Shown here in pieces: positions 54,223 through 62,209 of a stretch of 64,000 bases of DNA; position 1 is the stretch's first letter, and each line of letters begins with the position of its first letter. Below the pieces are notes generated by a model that had not been told where the DNA came from, made no database searches, and saw only the letters and a list, made by a program, of their open reading frames with translations. This DNA is from Clostridia bacterium. Lineage in GTDB: Bacteria; Bacillota; Clostridia; UMGS1810. A program made the translations under genes and the position numbers. The stretch is taken from the NCBI GenBank assembly GCA_017481205.1, contig JAFUPN010000041.1:143809-207808 (forward strand), given 5' to 3'.

Positions 54223-54251
54223 ATTATAGCACCATACATGATTTAAGACAA
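54223..54251 (-). promoter_or_regulatory. Promoter of the Gfo/Idh gene
   Basis: On the minus strand, TTGTCT (54251-54246) and TATAAT (54228-54223) are separated by 17 bp. They lie about 30 bp upstream of the ATG at 54194 and rule out the longer reading frame. Confidence 0.65.
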
Positions 54252-54402
54252 GAACAAAATATCAGCAAACTTCCGTTCCCAAATTAAAAGCCATACTTTT
54301 CAGAACAAAACATAGCTTTTGATTTATTTCATTATATCCGGAAATTAAATGTATCCTTTCCGTGTATTTTTTCAAGTTTTTGAGTTTTTTTATATTTAAC
54401 TA

Positions 54403-54431
54403 TTGACATTTGGAATAAATTAATGTATAAT
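54403..54431 (+). promoter_or_regulatory. Consensus sigma-A promoter of the tRNA-Trp gene
   Basis: Perfect TTGACA (54403-54408) and TATAAT (54426-54431) with a 17-bp spacer, 21 bp before the mature tRNA 5' end. Confidence 0.85.
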
Positions 54432-54452
54432 ATTGACGTTGCAAATCAATAT

Positions 54453-54528
54453 AGGGGTATAGCTCAGTTGGTAGAGCAGTGGTCTCCAAAACCACGTGCC
54501 GAGGGTTCAAGTCCTTCTGCCCCTGCCA
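54453..54528 (+). tRNA. tRNA-Trp (anticodon CCA)
   Basis: 76 bases including an encoded CCA end. The acceptor stem AGGGGTA/TGCCCCT pairs with one G-U, the D-arm is AGCTCAGTTGGTAGAGC, the anticodon stem GTGGT/ACCAC encloses the loop CTCCAAA with anticodon CCA at 54486-54488, and the T-arm contains GGTTCAAGTCC. It is the only RNA gene recognised in the window. Confidence 0.97.
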
Positions 54529-54532
54529 TCGC

Positions 54533-54570
54533 AAAACCGCTTAAACACTGGGTTTAAGCGGTTTTTTATT
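54533..54570 (+). terminator. Rho-independent terminator of the tRNA-Trp gene
   Basis: A 14-bp perfect stem (AAAACCGCTTAAAC / GTTTAAGCGGTTTT) with a five-base loop, followed by T residues, begins five bases after the CCA end. Confidence 0.88.
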
Positions 54571-54585
54571 TTTCTTTTCTTGTCA

Positions 54586-54657
54586 CGAAAATTACTCATT
54601 TTTACGTATTTTTTACCCTTATTGGTATACAAATTAGTATACAGATTTTTGCACAAA
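54586..54657. repeat. ~71-bp direct repeat, copy 1 (adjacent to tRNA-Trp)
   Basis: This block, containing TACTCATTTTTACGTATTTT and two GTATACA-like motifs, recurs at 58854-58924 in the same orientation with only a few substitutions and one 1-bp indel. It begins 58 bp after the tRNA 3' end. The pair brackets four intact genes and a decayed one and may be the junctions of an old integration. Confidence 0.7.
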
Positions 54658-54707
54658 TCCACCCGCATATGCAGCGTGTTCTAAAGGACGGTTTTATGTA
54701 AATTGAA

Positions 54708-54736
54708 AATGCACTCAAATTTGATTTGGGTGCATT
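54708..54736 (-). terminator. Probable terminator after the quinone oxidoreductase-like gene
   Basis: AATGCACTCAAAT and ATTTGGGTGCATT form a 13-bp stem with a 3-base loop, with a T-run on the plus side and a shorter one on the minus side. It lies just beyond the stop codon of the minus-strand gene at 54749. Confidence 0.6.
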
Positions 54737-54748
54737 TTTTCTGTACTA

Positions 54749-55732
54749 TTATTTCACCTTTAAAACTACCTTGCCTACATTCTGGCCTTTATAGAGAATA
54801 TCGTGTGCTGATTCCGCCTCTGTTATGGGCATAACCGCATGGATTGTGGGTTTAACCTCACCCGCTTCAATTTTCGGGAACACTTTTTCAACAAGATCCG
54901 CAAGTATCTGTGCTTTTACTTCAGGAGTTCTTGAACGGAGAGTGCTTCCGATAATCCGAACATTTCTTACATAAATATTTTTAAGGTCGATTTCGGTTTT
55001 TTGTCCCGCAAGTGCCGCTATCATAATCCATCTTGCGCCGTGAGTTAAATAATGAATACATTTACCCATTATTTCACCGCCCAAGCAATCAATTGCAACA
55101 TCTACGCTATGTCCATTCTCTAATTCCTCTTTCAACACTTCGGAAATGTCCTCTTTTGATGTAACAACAACCCTGTCTGCATTTAAGTGCTTGATTGAGT
55201 CTGCAATTTCGTCTGTTAAAACTGTGGTTATAACCCTTATACCAAAAGCTTTTGCCATGGGGATTATCACACTGGCAAGTCCCGATGCACCTGCATTCAT
55301 CAAAAGTGTGTTTCCCTCTTTGATATTGCCTTCAATAAACAAGTTTAAATACGCTGTTGCAAATGCCTCAGGAATTGCCGATGCTTCTACCATAGAACTG
55401 TTTTTAGGAACAGGCATAAGCATATCATATTTCACGGCAACATATTCAGCATAGCCGCCACCACCTAAAAGGGCGCAAACCTTGTCACCGATTTTCCAGT
55501 CAGACTTTGCTTTAGCTTCGTCTCCCATTTCAATAATTACACCTGCAATTTCAAGTCCCATCCATTCAGGGCATCCGGGAGGAGGCGGATAGTCTCCTTC
55601 TCTTTGCATAAGGTCTGCGCGGTTAAGTGCCGCCGCGTGTATTTCCACCAAAACTTCCTCTGATTTTATAATCGGATCTGGTACATTATCCCATCTTAAA
55701 CTTCTGTCATCATTTACAAGTATTGCTTTCAT
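54749..55732 (-). CDS. Zinc-free MDR-family NAD(P)H:quinone oxidoreductase-like protein
   Basis: 327 residues, cytoplasmic. The N-terminal GroES-like domain has the QOR pattern AALNRADLMQREGDYPPPPGCPEWMGLEIAG and no zinc-binding cysteines. The nucleotide-binding motif is NAGASGLASVIIPMAKAFG. Members reduce quinones or enones using NADPH; in an operon with sugar dehydrogenases it may act on a carbohydrate-derived carbonyl (inference). AAAGGAT precedes the ATG. It follows the Gfo/Idh gene by 62 bp. Confidence 0.85.
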   Translation of the reverse strand: MKAILVNDDRSLRWDNVPDPIIKSEEVLVEIHAAALNRADLMQREGDYPPPPGCPEWMGLEIAGVIIEMGDEAKAKSDWKIGDKVCALLGGGGYAEYVAVKYDMLMPVPKNSSMVEASAIPEAFATAYLNLFIEGNIKEGNTLLMNAGASGLASVIIPMAKAFGIRVITTVLTDEIADSIKHLNADRVVVTSKEDISEVLKEELENGHSVDVAIDCLGGEIMGKCIHYLTHGARWIMIAALAGQKTEIDLKNIYVRNVRIIGSTLRSRTPEVKAQILADLVEKVFPKIEAGEVKPTIHAVMPITEAESAHDILYKGQNVGKVVLKVK

Positions 55733-55794
55733 TGTTTTTTATCCTTTCATTCAATTTTTATTATTTCCTCAACAAAAAGAAAATCACCTATTTT

Positions 55795-56802
55795 TTATTC
55801 ATGCCCGTTCGTACCACAACATTTTAGTATAATTTTATATAATTTAAACTCATAATCATAGCTCCAGGGGTTTTCCTTTTCTCCTGCTACCATTTCTCCA
55901 AAAGAATGAAGCATATTGTCGTACCTGTCAAATACTTCTGTTACACGTTTCTCTGCTTTTGCATTCCAACTTGTATCAAAGTTTTCTTTAAAATGTGTTA
56001 TTGTTCCCGGATAATTTACGTTTTCTTCAAGAGGCTTTACCTCCACCATACCTTTTGTTCCGGTCACAACAAGCTGACGTCTCAAAAAACCGCCACACTC
56101 AATGTCTGTTGTCTTTGCGAAAGATACTCCATTTTTATATTCTAAAACCGCCATTCCGAAGTCTGTGCTATCAACGTTATCAAACCCAGTACGTTTGTTA
56201 AGCGGAATAATCCGCTCGGGAATCCCTTGAATTTGCAAAATTAAATCTATTAAATGACAACCGAGAAAAAACATTATTCCACCGGGAAATGTCTTAAGCC
56301 AACTTCTAAGCTCTGTTTCATGGTACCCGCTCATATGCGTCTCAACGCTTATTATTTCGCCGAACTCACCTGCTTTAACCCTATCAATAAGTTTGCTTAT
56401 ATATGGATTATATCTGTACATATAACCGATATGAAATACTGTTTTATTTTTCTTTACAGTTTCAATAAGTTTCTCAAAATCAGAAAGAACGATACCACCG
56501 GGTTTTTCCATATGTATATGTTTTTTATGTTCAGCCGCAAGCAGTGCATATTTTGTTAAATAAATTTCTTCGGTTTCTATTGCAACTGCCTCGATCTCCG
56601 GGTTTTGCATAATTTCATCAACTGTAAGTTCAGGGTACCCTTTAAATTCTTCCATATGATCCGGAAATTTTTCCTTTTCGTTCTCTGGCATTGCATATCC
56701 GCAAATCTCAAATATATCATTTTGCTTTTTTAGGCTATTCCATATTGCAGTTCCATGACTATTATGACTTGTTCCTATTTGGGCAATTTTGATTTTTCTC
56801 AT
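55795..56802 (-). CDS. Gfo/Idh/MocA-family oxidoreductase
   Basis: About 335 residues. Rossmann start KIKIAQIGTSHNSHG, EKP motif HMEKPGGIVLSDF, and a C-terminal domain with GGIMFFLGCHLIDLILQIQG, where the conserved GCHLID resembles the family GxHxxD. The ATG at 56802 is well spaced from GGAGGT, which includes the stop codon of the preceding dehydrogenase gene; the two are translationally coupled. Together they suggest two consecutive oxidations or an epimerisation of a sugar. Confidence 0.85.
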   Translation of the reverse strand: MRKIKIAQIGTSHNSHGTAIWNSLKKQNDIFEICGYAMPENEKEKFPDHMEEFKGYPELTVDEIMQNPEIEAVAIETEEIYLTKYALLAAEHKKHIHMEKPGGIVLSDFEKLIETVKKNKTVFHIGYMYRYNPYISKLIDRVKAGEFGEIISVETHMSGYHETELRSWLKTFPGGIMFFLGCHLIDLILQIQGIPERIIPLNKRTGFDNVDSTDFGMAVLEYKNGVSFAKTTDIECGGFLRRQLVVTGTKGMVEVKPLEENVNYPGTITHFKENFDTSWNAKAEKRVTEVFDRYDNMLHSFGEMVAGEKENPWSYDYEFKLYKIILKCCGTNGHE

Positions 56803-56806
56803 AAGC

Positions 56807-57817
56807 TTACCTCCAGTCAAACTGCATTAAAATTGGAAAGTTTTTATCATTAACTAAACGACTGTAAATCTCTGTACATTCATCAGGTTTATGCACTTCT
56901 TTAATCATTCCCTTCAGGTCTAACCTTTCTCCTGAAATCAAATTCAGCACTACTTTAATATCATCCCTGTGAGTAAACCATCCCGGGTGAGATTCAATCT
57001 CTGGTCTTGCTATTGTATGTGCACCGATAAGAGTAATGCCCGGCCCGTGAACTTTTCTGTAGTAATCTATAGTAAAATCGGAACTTCTTGTACAACCAAG
57101 CAATGCAACTCTGCCGAACCTTGCCATACAGTCAAGCGCTCCATCAAGTCCGCTACCTACACCGGTTACTTCAATACAAACATTTGCACCACCATTTGTT
57201 ACCTCTTTCACCTTGTCCGCAAACCCTTCTTCAAATGGGTCAAAAACAAAGTCTGCACCATTTTTCAGAGCTTCCTCTCTTCGTTCTTTAACAGGGTCAA
57301 CTGCAACAATCGGAACTGCTCCGGCAACACGTGCCAGTTTAATGCCGAGTTGTCCCAAAAGCCCAAGTCCCATTACAAGCACTGACTCGCCAATTTCAAG
57401 CCTTGTTTTTCGGATTGCAGCCATTGGGAAAGTTGTTATAAATGCAACTGCTGCTTCTTGCATAGACAATTTATCATCCTCTATTTTTACAAGCTGGTCT
57501 TCTTCTAATATATTGTATTCTGAATGAGTGCTCCAATACATTGCAACTCTGTCGCCAACTTTAACTGATGTCACATTTTCTCCTATCTCTTCAACGATTC
57601 CGGAAGAGCAATATCCGGGCACCCTTGGAAATACGACGCCTGCACTTTTGCTTGCCGATACATTTGGATCTCCGGTTATATTCGCTCTTTCTGTTCCGCA
57701 GCTTACAGTAGAAAACTGAGTTCTTACTTTTACATGTGTCCCTCTTACTTGCTTCAACTCATACTTTAACAATTCGGCTGTATTTGGTTTTGTAAATACA
57801 ATTTGTTTTGTTTTCAT
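56807..57817 (-). CDS. MDR-family sugar/alcohol dehydrogenase
   Basis: About 336 residues. The N-terminal domain contains TVSCGTERANITGDPNV (SxGTE subgroup), and the Rossmann motif is VLVMGLGLLGQLGIKLARVAGA. The full set of structural zinc ligands of classical alcohol dehydrogenases is not visible, so it belongs to the SxGTE-type sugar dehydrogenase group. The start is ATG 57817 with GGGGTG correctly placed; the in-frame GTG at 57826 falls in that ribosome site. It is the first gene of a three-gene minus-strand operon facing away from the AraC gene. Confidence 0.82.
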   Translation of the reverse strand: MKTKQIVFTKPNTAELLKYELKQVRGTHVKVRTQFSTVSCGTERANITGDPNVSASKSAGVVFPRVPGYCSSGIVEEIGENVTSVKVGDRVAMYWSTHSEYNILEEDQLVKIEDDKLSMQEAAVAFITTFPMAAIRKTRLEIGESVLVMGLGLLGQLGIKLARVAGAVPIVAVDPVKERREEALKNGADFVFDPFEEGFADKVKEVTNGGANVCIEVTGVGSGLDGALDCMARFGRVALLGCTRSSDFTIDYYRKVHGPGITLIGAHTIARPEIESHPGWFTHRDDIKVVLNLISGERLDLKGMIKEVHKPDECTEIYSRLVNDKNFPILMQFDWR

Positions 57818-57846
57818 AATATTCACCCCGAAAAATATTTGTAATA

Positions 57847-57886
57847 ATTATACTGCATTGACACCCTTAAAACAATATGATATACT
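57847..57886. promoter_or_regulatory. Overlapping divergent promoters
   Basis: Plus strand: TTGACA (57858-57863), 17 bp, TATACT (57881-57886), serving the AraC gene. Minus strand: TTGTTT (57875-57870), 17 bp, TATAAT (57852-57847), serving the dehydrogenase operon. The two core promoters interlock so that RNA polymerase cannot occupy both at once. Confidence 0.7.
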
Positions 57887-57924
57887 ATACAAAAACACCA
57901 CTATTCTGCAAAAAGGTGATTGAT

Positions 57925-58671
57925 ATGCAAAAAAATTGTTTGATTTCAAATTATTCTTTTCATTTGTATAATTATCAGAATATCTATTCAGCAGGTCCTG
58001 AATTATATTTTTATAATCCTTGTATCGGATATGTAAAAAAAGGATATGCAAAATTTCTTTACAAAGGTCAGACCTTATACGCTTTTGAGGGTGACTTAAT
58101 TTATATTGCATACGGAACAAAATATAATTCTGTATGGTTTGGCTCACCTGATATCGAATGGTATTCAATAAAATTTGCTTTCAAATCCCAATACGATTTT
58201 CACGAGTATCAATTCCAGATATTAAAGGAATATCCATCTGAATTATTTGATAAAATGAATGAAACTTACGAAAACTCATATTTGCTGTCTGTTTCATATT
58301 TTTATCAGCTTCTTGATGATATTTACAAAAAGCTTCAAACTTTCCCTAAATCTGCTGCATATACAACAATAGAGCCAGCTATCGAGTATATAGAGAATAA
58401 CTACAATCAAAATATTGCAATACATACCCTCGCAGAACTTTGCAATTGCAGTGAATCGGGATTTTTTAAATTATTCAAAAAATCAACAGGCGTAACACCT
58501 ATCGCATATAAACATAACATTATGATTCAGCATGCCCTCGACCTGCTTAGCCATACAAATCTTTCAATTGAAGAAATAAGTTGTCATATAGGTTTTTCTT
58601 CATCAAATTATTTCAGGACTGTATGTTTCAAGCTTACCGGTGAAACTCCCAAAAGACTACGACATAAATAA
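57925..58671 (+). CDS. AraC-family transcriptional regulator (cupin sensor type)
   Basis: 248 residues. N-terminal sugar-binding cupin-like domain (YAKFLYKGQTLYAFEGDLIYIAYG) and C-terminal double helix-turn-helix (HTLAELCNCSESGFFKLFKK ... IEEISCHIGFSSSNYFRTVCFK). The start at 57925 has AAAGGTGA at good distance and lies ~40 bp after the -10; an in-frame ATG at 57877 is upstream of the transcription start and cannot be used. It is soluble, unlike the two large membrane sensors. It probably controls the divergent dehydrogenase operon. Confidence 0.88.
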   Translation: MQKNCLISNYSFHLYNYQNIYSAGPELYFYNPCIGYVKKGYAKFLYKGQTLYAFEGDLIYIAYGTKYNSVWFGSPDIEWYSIKFAFKSQYDFHEYQFQILKEYPSELFDKMNETYENSYLLSVSYFYQLLDDIYKKLQTFPKSAAYTTIEPAIEYIENNYNQNIAIHTLAELCNCSESGFFKLFKKSTGVTPIAYKHNIMIQHALDLLSHTNLSIEEISCHIGFSSSNYFRTVCFKLTGETPKRLRHK

Positions 58672-58674
58672 TTT

Positions 58675-58851
58675 CACATTCTTTTGAGAGTTTCGCCGAA
58701 ACAGTATGTTATCGATATACGCATTGGCAGAGCAAAACAGCTTCTTACTGATGGGTTTATAAACATTACCGTTGTATCGGACAAATGAGGTTTTTCAAAC
58801 CCATACCACTTCAGTCGCCTTTTTAAAGAAAAAACAGGGTTAACACCTAAC
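58675..58851 (+). pseudogene. Decayed C-terminal fragment of an AraC-family regulator
   Basis: Reading the plus strand in the frame of position 58675 gives a nearly complete AraC DNA-binding domain: SPKQYVIDIRIGRAKQLL, a first helix region NITVVSDK, an in-frame TGA at 58786-58788, then GFSNPYHFSRLFKEKTGLTPN. No start and no N-terminal domain are present. It begins right after the stop of the intact AraC gene, but is not its homologous copy (the HTH residues differ), so it is the remnant of another regulator. It ends at the second ~71-bp repeat. Confidence 0.75.
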
Positions 58852-58853
58852 GG

Positions 58854-58924
58854 CAAAAATTACTCATTTTTACGTATTTTTTGACCTTATTGGTATACGA
58901 TTGGTATACAGATTTTTGCACAAA
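58854..58924. repeat. ~71-bp direct repeat, copy 2
   Basis: Direct copy of 54586-54657 with a few substitutions and a 1-bp indel in the region between the GTATAC motifs. It directly abuts the truncated AraC fragment. Confidence 0.7.
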
Positions 58925-58925
58925 A

Positions 58926-58997
58926 ATAAGCATATCGATGTGGCTATCGATATGCTTATCATTAGCTTGTACCACAGGCAGCCGGATGCTGCTTTTT
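58926..58997 (+). other. Two stem-loops (14-bp perfect inverted repeat, then terminator-like hairpin)
   Basis: ATAAGCATATCGAT and its complement (58926-58939, 58946-58959) form a 14-bp stem with a six-base loop. A second hairpin GCAGC/GCTGC (58978-58992) is followed by five T. The region 59000-59100 is AT-rich with no gene. They could terminate transcription from the left or be leftovers of the inserted element. Confidence 0.5.
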
Positions 58998-59100
58998 GAG
59001 TCAGAGGAGTGATATGCTTACTCAAAGGTAGAAGATTGTTATTATATAATTACTATTAAGTTGAATGCCAAAACTTGCTTTCGATAAGTTTTTTACACAT

Positions 59101-60129
59101 TTATCTCGACATTTCATTTTGTTCTCCGATTGCACTATGAGCTTCAATAACTGACTTGACTTCATCAAGAGAACTGATTGACATATCTCCTGATACGGTG
59201 TTTTTGATGGCACTTAGTGCATTACCATAAGACATTGCATCCTCTATATTTCCGCCTGAAAGAATTCCATAAAGCACTCCGGCTACAAATGCATCCCCGC
59301 TTCCTACACGATCAATTACCTCAATGTTTTTGTAATGAGGCTCCTCATAAAATTTACCATCATAATATATCCTGGATCCAAAATTATGCTTGGTTGGACT
59401 GACAACTTCACGACGTGTGGTTGCGACAATCTTACAGCCATATGTATCTGCATAACTTTTCATTATCTCATCAAGAGTTCCCTGCTTTTGCATCATTCGT
59501 CTGGAGGTTTCCTCCGACACAAACAATATATCTACAAAAGGCAGTAATTCTTCAATAAGTGCCTTCGCCTGTTGCTCACTCCACAAACTGGAGCGATAAT
59601 TAACATCAAAGCTTATGGCAACGCCATTGTGTTTCATCCTTTTTAGTACCTCTATCGCCGTTTCACGAAGTTCCTGACCCAGCGCAAAAGAGATTGAACT
59701 TATATGAAATATTCTGGTTTTTTGGTATACCTCATCAGGTATCTCTGTTATTCTAAGTGAACACACTGATGATGCAGCTCTGTCGTATACAACAGCAGAT
59801 TTTCTTGGATATACGCCACTTTCATAATAGTAAATGCCAAGTCGTTTCTCAGGGCTGTCATCCCATACTACATAATCATCAGACACAGTTCCGTATCTGA
59901 TACGTCGTGAAATAAAATGTCCCATTTTATTTTTTGGCAGTTTGGTAATGATTGCGGCACGAATGCCAAGATTCGCAGCTCCTGATGCAACATTAAACTC
60001 CGAACCTCCGCAGTTTTTTTCAAAAACTTCACTCTGAGAAATTTTTTCTTTATTTGGCGGCGATAAACGGAGCATAACTTCTCCAAAGCCTACAAGGTCA
60101 AATTCTGCAGTTTCTTTTATAAAATCCAT
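59101..60129 (-). CDS. kdgK: PfkB-family sugar kinase, 2-keto-3-deoxygluconate kinase-like
   Basis: 342 residues. N-terminal FGEVMLRLSPP and NCGGSEFNVASGAANLG (sugar-binding GG), DVNYRSSLW typical of KDG kinases, and the C-terminal anion-hole motif DRVGSGDAFVAG with catalytic Asp. KdgK phosphorylates 2-keto-3-deoxygluconate, the end of uronate and lyase-product catabolism. This would fit the PL8 lyases, though the gene lies outside their operon. GAGGAT precedes the ATG. The aldolase that would follow is not in the window. A ribokinase-like role is the alternative. Confidence 0.75.
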   Translation of the reverse strand: MDFIKETAEFDLVGFGEVMLRLSPPNKEKISQSEVFEKNCGGSEFNVASGAANLGIRAAIITKLPKNKMGHFISRRIRYGTVSDDYVVWDDSPEKRLGIYYYESGVYPRKSAVVYDRAASSVCSLRITEIPDEVYQKTRIFHISSISFALGQELRETAIEVLKRMKHNGVAISFDVNYRSSLWSEQQAKALIEELLPFVDILFVSEETSRRMMQKQGTLDEIMKSYADTYGCKIVATTRREVVSPTKHNFGSRIYYDGKFYEEPHYKNIEVIDRVGSGDAFVAGVLYGILSGGNIEDAMSYGNALSAIKNTVSGDMSISSLDEVKSVIEAHSAIGEQNEMSR

Positions 60130-60250
60130 ATTCTAAATCCTCAATTATTTATTTGATATCAATATCTCTCATGTCAGCAACAGGCAACAAGGGCATTTTG
60201 CGACGCCGTCAATTATACTTTTGCAAATTCAAGAAAAGTAAAATGGTTTC

Positions 60251-61111
60251 TCACATTGATTCCCAAGGCTTAATATATATTGTTTCACCCGGTTTAATGG
60301 TATAAGGTTCCCCATTACATACAAACCAAATGGTATGTACGGTTGGATTATATACCTTACTTGCATCAGCACTGTGTACCAGGGAATTGTATGCGTTAAC
60401 ATATTCATAAATCTCAATATTGGTTGCATACCAGATATCATCGTGTCCCGAAAGTTTTTCACAAATCTGATCAAGCAGCTCCCAATTATTATTGCGTTCA
60501 AATTCATAAGCATGTCCCCACATATAAAAAAGTCTGGATGGGTGCTTCATTGCAGTAAATTTAACATTTAAAAATTTATCTATGTATTCCAATATCTCAG
60601 GATTACTGTGATGTGCGGAAGGCATCCATCTGTACCAATCTTCCGGTAAGCGGAAATCACAGTTATCCTCACCCACTGTGCGGGAATATGCAATCCCCAA
60701 ATCCTTAAGATAATTCCTTATAATTTCATAGTTTGTTCCGTTTTCAAAAAAACGAAGATTAAAGGATGGATATGCCATGCCTCGGATAATGCGGTCAAAA
60801 CGCTGCTCAAGTTCCAGACGGCAATTTAACACCTCTTTTATACCCTCAATCGGACGCTGAACGCTCAGTCCGGTATGTAAAAACCCGTGCACTGCCACCT
60901 CATGCCCTCTGTCAAGAAATTTTTCTTGTATCTGCCGGTCGGTTATAACATTTTTCTTAAAAACATTACTGTTAAGGTTAAAAGTACACTTAAGCCCTGC
61001 ATTTGTAATAACATCGGAAAATCTAAGATCCTCAACATCACCGTCATCATAGCTTAGTGTTACTGCCTTTCGTTTTCCTCCCGGAAAACATATAAATTGA
61101 TACTTTATCAT
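60251..61111 (-). CDS. Polysaccharide deacetylase-like (NodB fold) protein, cytoplasmic
   Basis: 286 residues, no signal peptide. The NodB motif 1 is SYDDGD (family TFDDGP), where the second Asp binds the metal; motif 2 is HEVAVHGFLHTG (H-x-x-x-H type). The region GMAYPSFNL corresponds to motif 3 (family R.P.G) without its usual Arg. It lacks export signals and carries a C-terminal beta extension. Related proteins of this layout occur next to sugar operons. Whether it deacetylates a sugar is unproven. The ribosome site is weak (AAAGAA). Confidence 0.7.
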   Translation of the reverse strand: MIKYQFICFPGGKRKAVTLSYDDGDVEDLRFSDVITNAGLKCTFNLNSNVFKKNVITDRQIQEKFLDRGHEVAVHGFLHTGLSVQRPIEGIKEVLNCRLELEQRFDRIIRGMAYPSFNLRFFENGTNYEIIRNYLKDLGIAYSRTVGEDNCDFRLPEDWYRWMPSAHHSNPEILEYIDKFLNVKFTAMKHPSRLFYMWGHAYEFERNNNWELLDQICEKLSGHDDIWYATNIEIYEYVNAYNSLVHSADASKVYNPTVHTIWFVCNGEPYTIKPGETIYIKPWESM

Positions 61112-61141
61112 AAAATCATATTCTTTCTATAATTTCTTTAT

Positions 61142-62146
61142 TTAGACACCAAGATATTGATGCACAATCGGCCAGGCATCATCCGCATAGAATCTGTGTC
61201 CGCCGTTACCCCTTATCAAAGTACAGCGCTCACCTACTCCCTGCGCATCATACACCAGCTTTCCTTTTTCAAAAACTTTCTCAGCAGCAGTAATAGGGAA
61301 AATAGGATCCTCTATTCCGGATACCTGAATATAGTATTTGGGATAAGCCATTGTCAACAAATCGCCCATATCAAAATATTCTGCAATCTTTGGCACATAA
61401 TTACAAGCACAATGATGCATAGCACCAATGGAATCTTTGTATGTACACATGGCACAAGAAGGCATCGCAAGAACAATTCTATCCTCCAGCGCAGCTACAT
61501 ATGCAGTTGCTGTACCACCGCCGGAATTTCCCATGCAACAAATGGTATGGATGTCCACCTTATCGGCAAATTCATTTTCAAGGACATCAATCAGCCGCAT
61601 AATATCCCATACGCGTTCTGCAATGGTGGTTCTTCCCATCAGCAGTGCTGTCATCGCTGATTCAAAGCATTTGGGGCCGGTTTCGTCTCCGCCACATTCA
61701 CCAAAGTTTCTTTGTTCAAGCGCAACTGCTGCAAATCCTTCCTGAATGGCTCTTTGGCAAAAATTGCGATCGCCACCTTGGATAGAGCGTTCATCTCCAT
61801 CATACTTGGGTCTTCCTAAAGAAATATGCATTCCCTTGGAATGTCCCTGCAAACAAATCATCACCGGGGGATTTACAATTCCATCCGGCAAAAGCAAATG
61901 GCAAGGAACACGGTATCCGTCCTCACTTTGAAAGGTAAAGCGAATTTCGGTGGCTCCTTCTACTTTCTTCTCATATTCAATCTCGGTCTTTGGCTCCGTT
62001 TTGCTGAATTTATCCAGTCCAAGAAGCTGCGAAAGTTTCTCTCTTGAAGATTGCCTCCATGCATCAAAATCTTCTCCGGCATAGCTCATGGAGGGTTTTA
62101 CCGTTTCTATTCTTTCTTTGTTGTACTCATATGCAGTTTTCATCAT
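61142..62146 (-). CDS. Alpha/beta hydrolase (acetyl xylan esterase/dienelactone hydrolase-like)
   Basis: About 334 residues, cytoplasmic. The nucleophile elbow is C-C-M-G-N-S-G-G, the acid Asp candidate lies in GIEDPIFP, and the His lies in NGGHRF near the C-terminus. Block VPCHLLLPDGIVNPPVMICLQGHSKG gives the oxyanion region (family PAVVCLHGH). Likely start is an ATG pair at 62146/62143 with GTGGGTG upstream, rather than the GTG at 62152. It sits between the deacetylase-like and phosphatase genes and may remove ester groups from sugars. Confidence 0.75.
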   Translation of the reverse strand: MMKTAYEYNKERIETVKPSMSYAGEDFDAWRQSSREKLSQLLGLDKFSKTEPKTEIEYEKKVEGATEIRFTFQSEDGYRVPCHLLLPDGIVNPPVMICLQGHSKGMHISLGRPKYDGDERSIQGGDRNFCQRAIQEGFAAVALEQRNFGECGGDETGPKCFESAMTALLMGRTTIAERVWDIMRLIDVLENEFADKVDIHTICCMGNSGGGTATAYVAALEDRIVLAMPSCAMCTYKDSIGAMHHCACNYVPKIAEYFDMGDLLTMAYPKYYIQVSGIEDPIFPITAAEKVFEKGKLVYDAQGVGERCTLIRGNGGHRFYADDAWPIVHQYLGV

Positions 62147-62209
62147 ATACACCCACTTTTTCTATATAAGATTGATTCATTTATCTTTTTATCAGTTCAA
62201 AAACAGAGA

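Noticed and set aside
54453..54528. tRNA-Trp 3' end as a perfect attachment site of an integrative element
   Set aside because: The duplicated ~71-bp block begins 58 bp after the tRNA and does not contain the tRNA end; no second copy of the tRNA 3' end was found near 58.9 kb, and no integrase is encoded.
57877..57924. Upstream start codon for the cupin-type AraC gene
   Set aside because: It lies upstream of the -10 element (57881-57886), so it would not be in the transcript; the ATG at 57925 has a good ribosome site.
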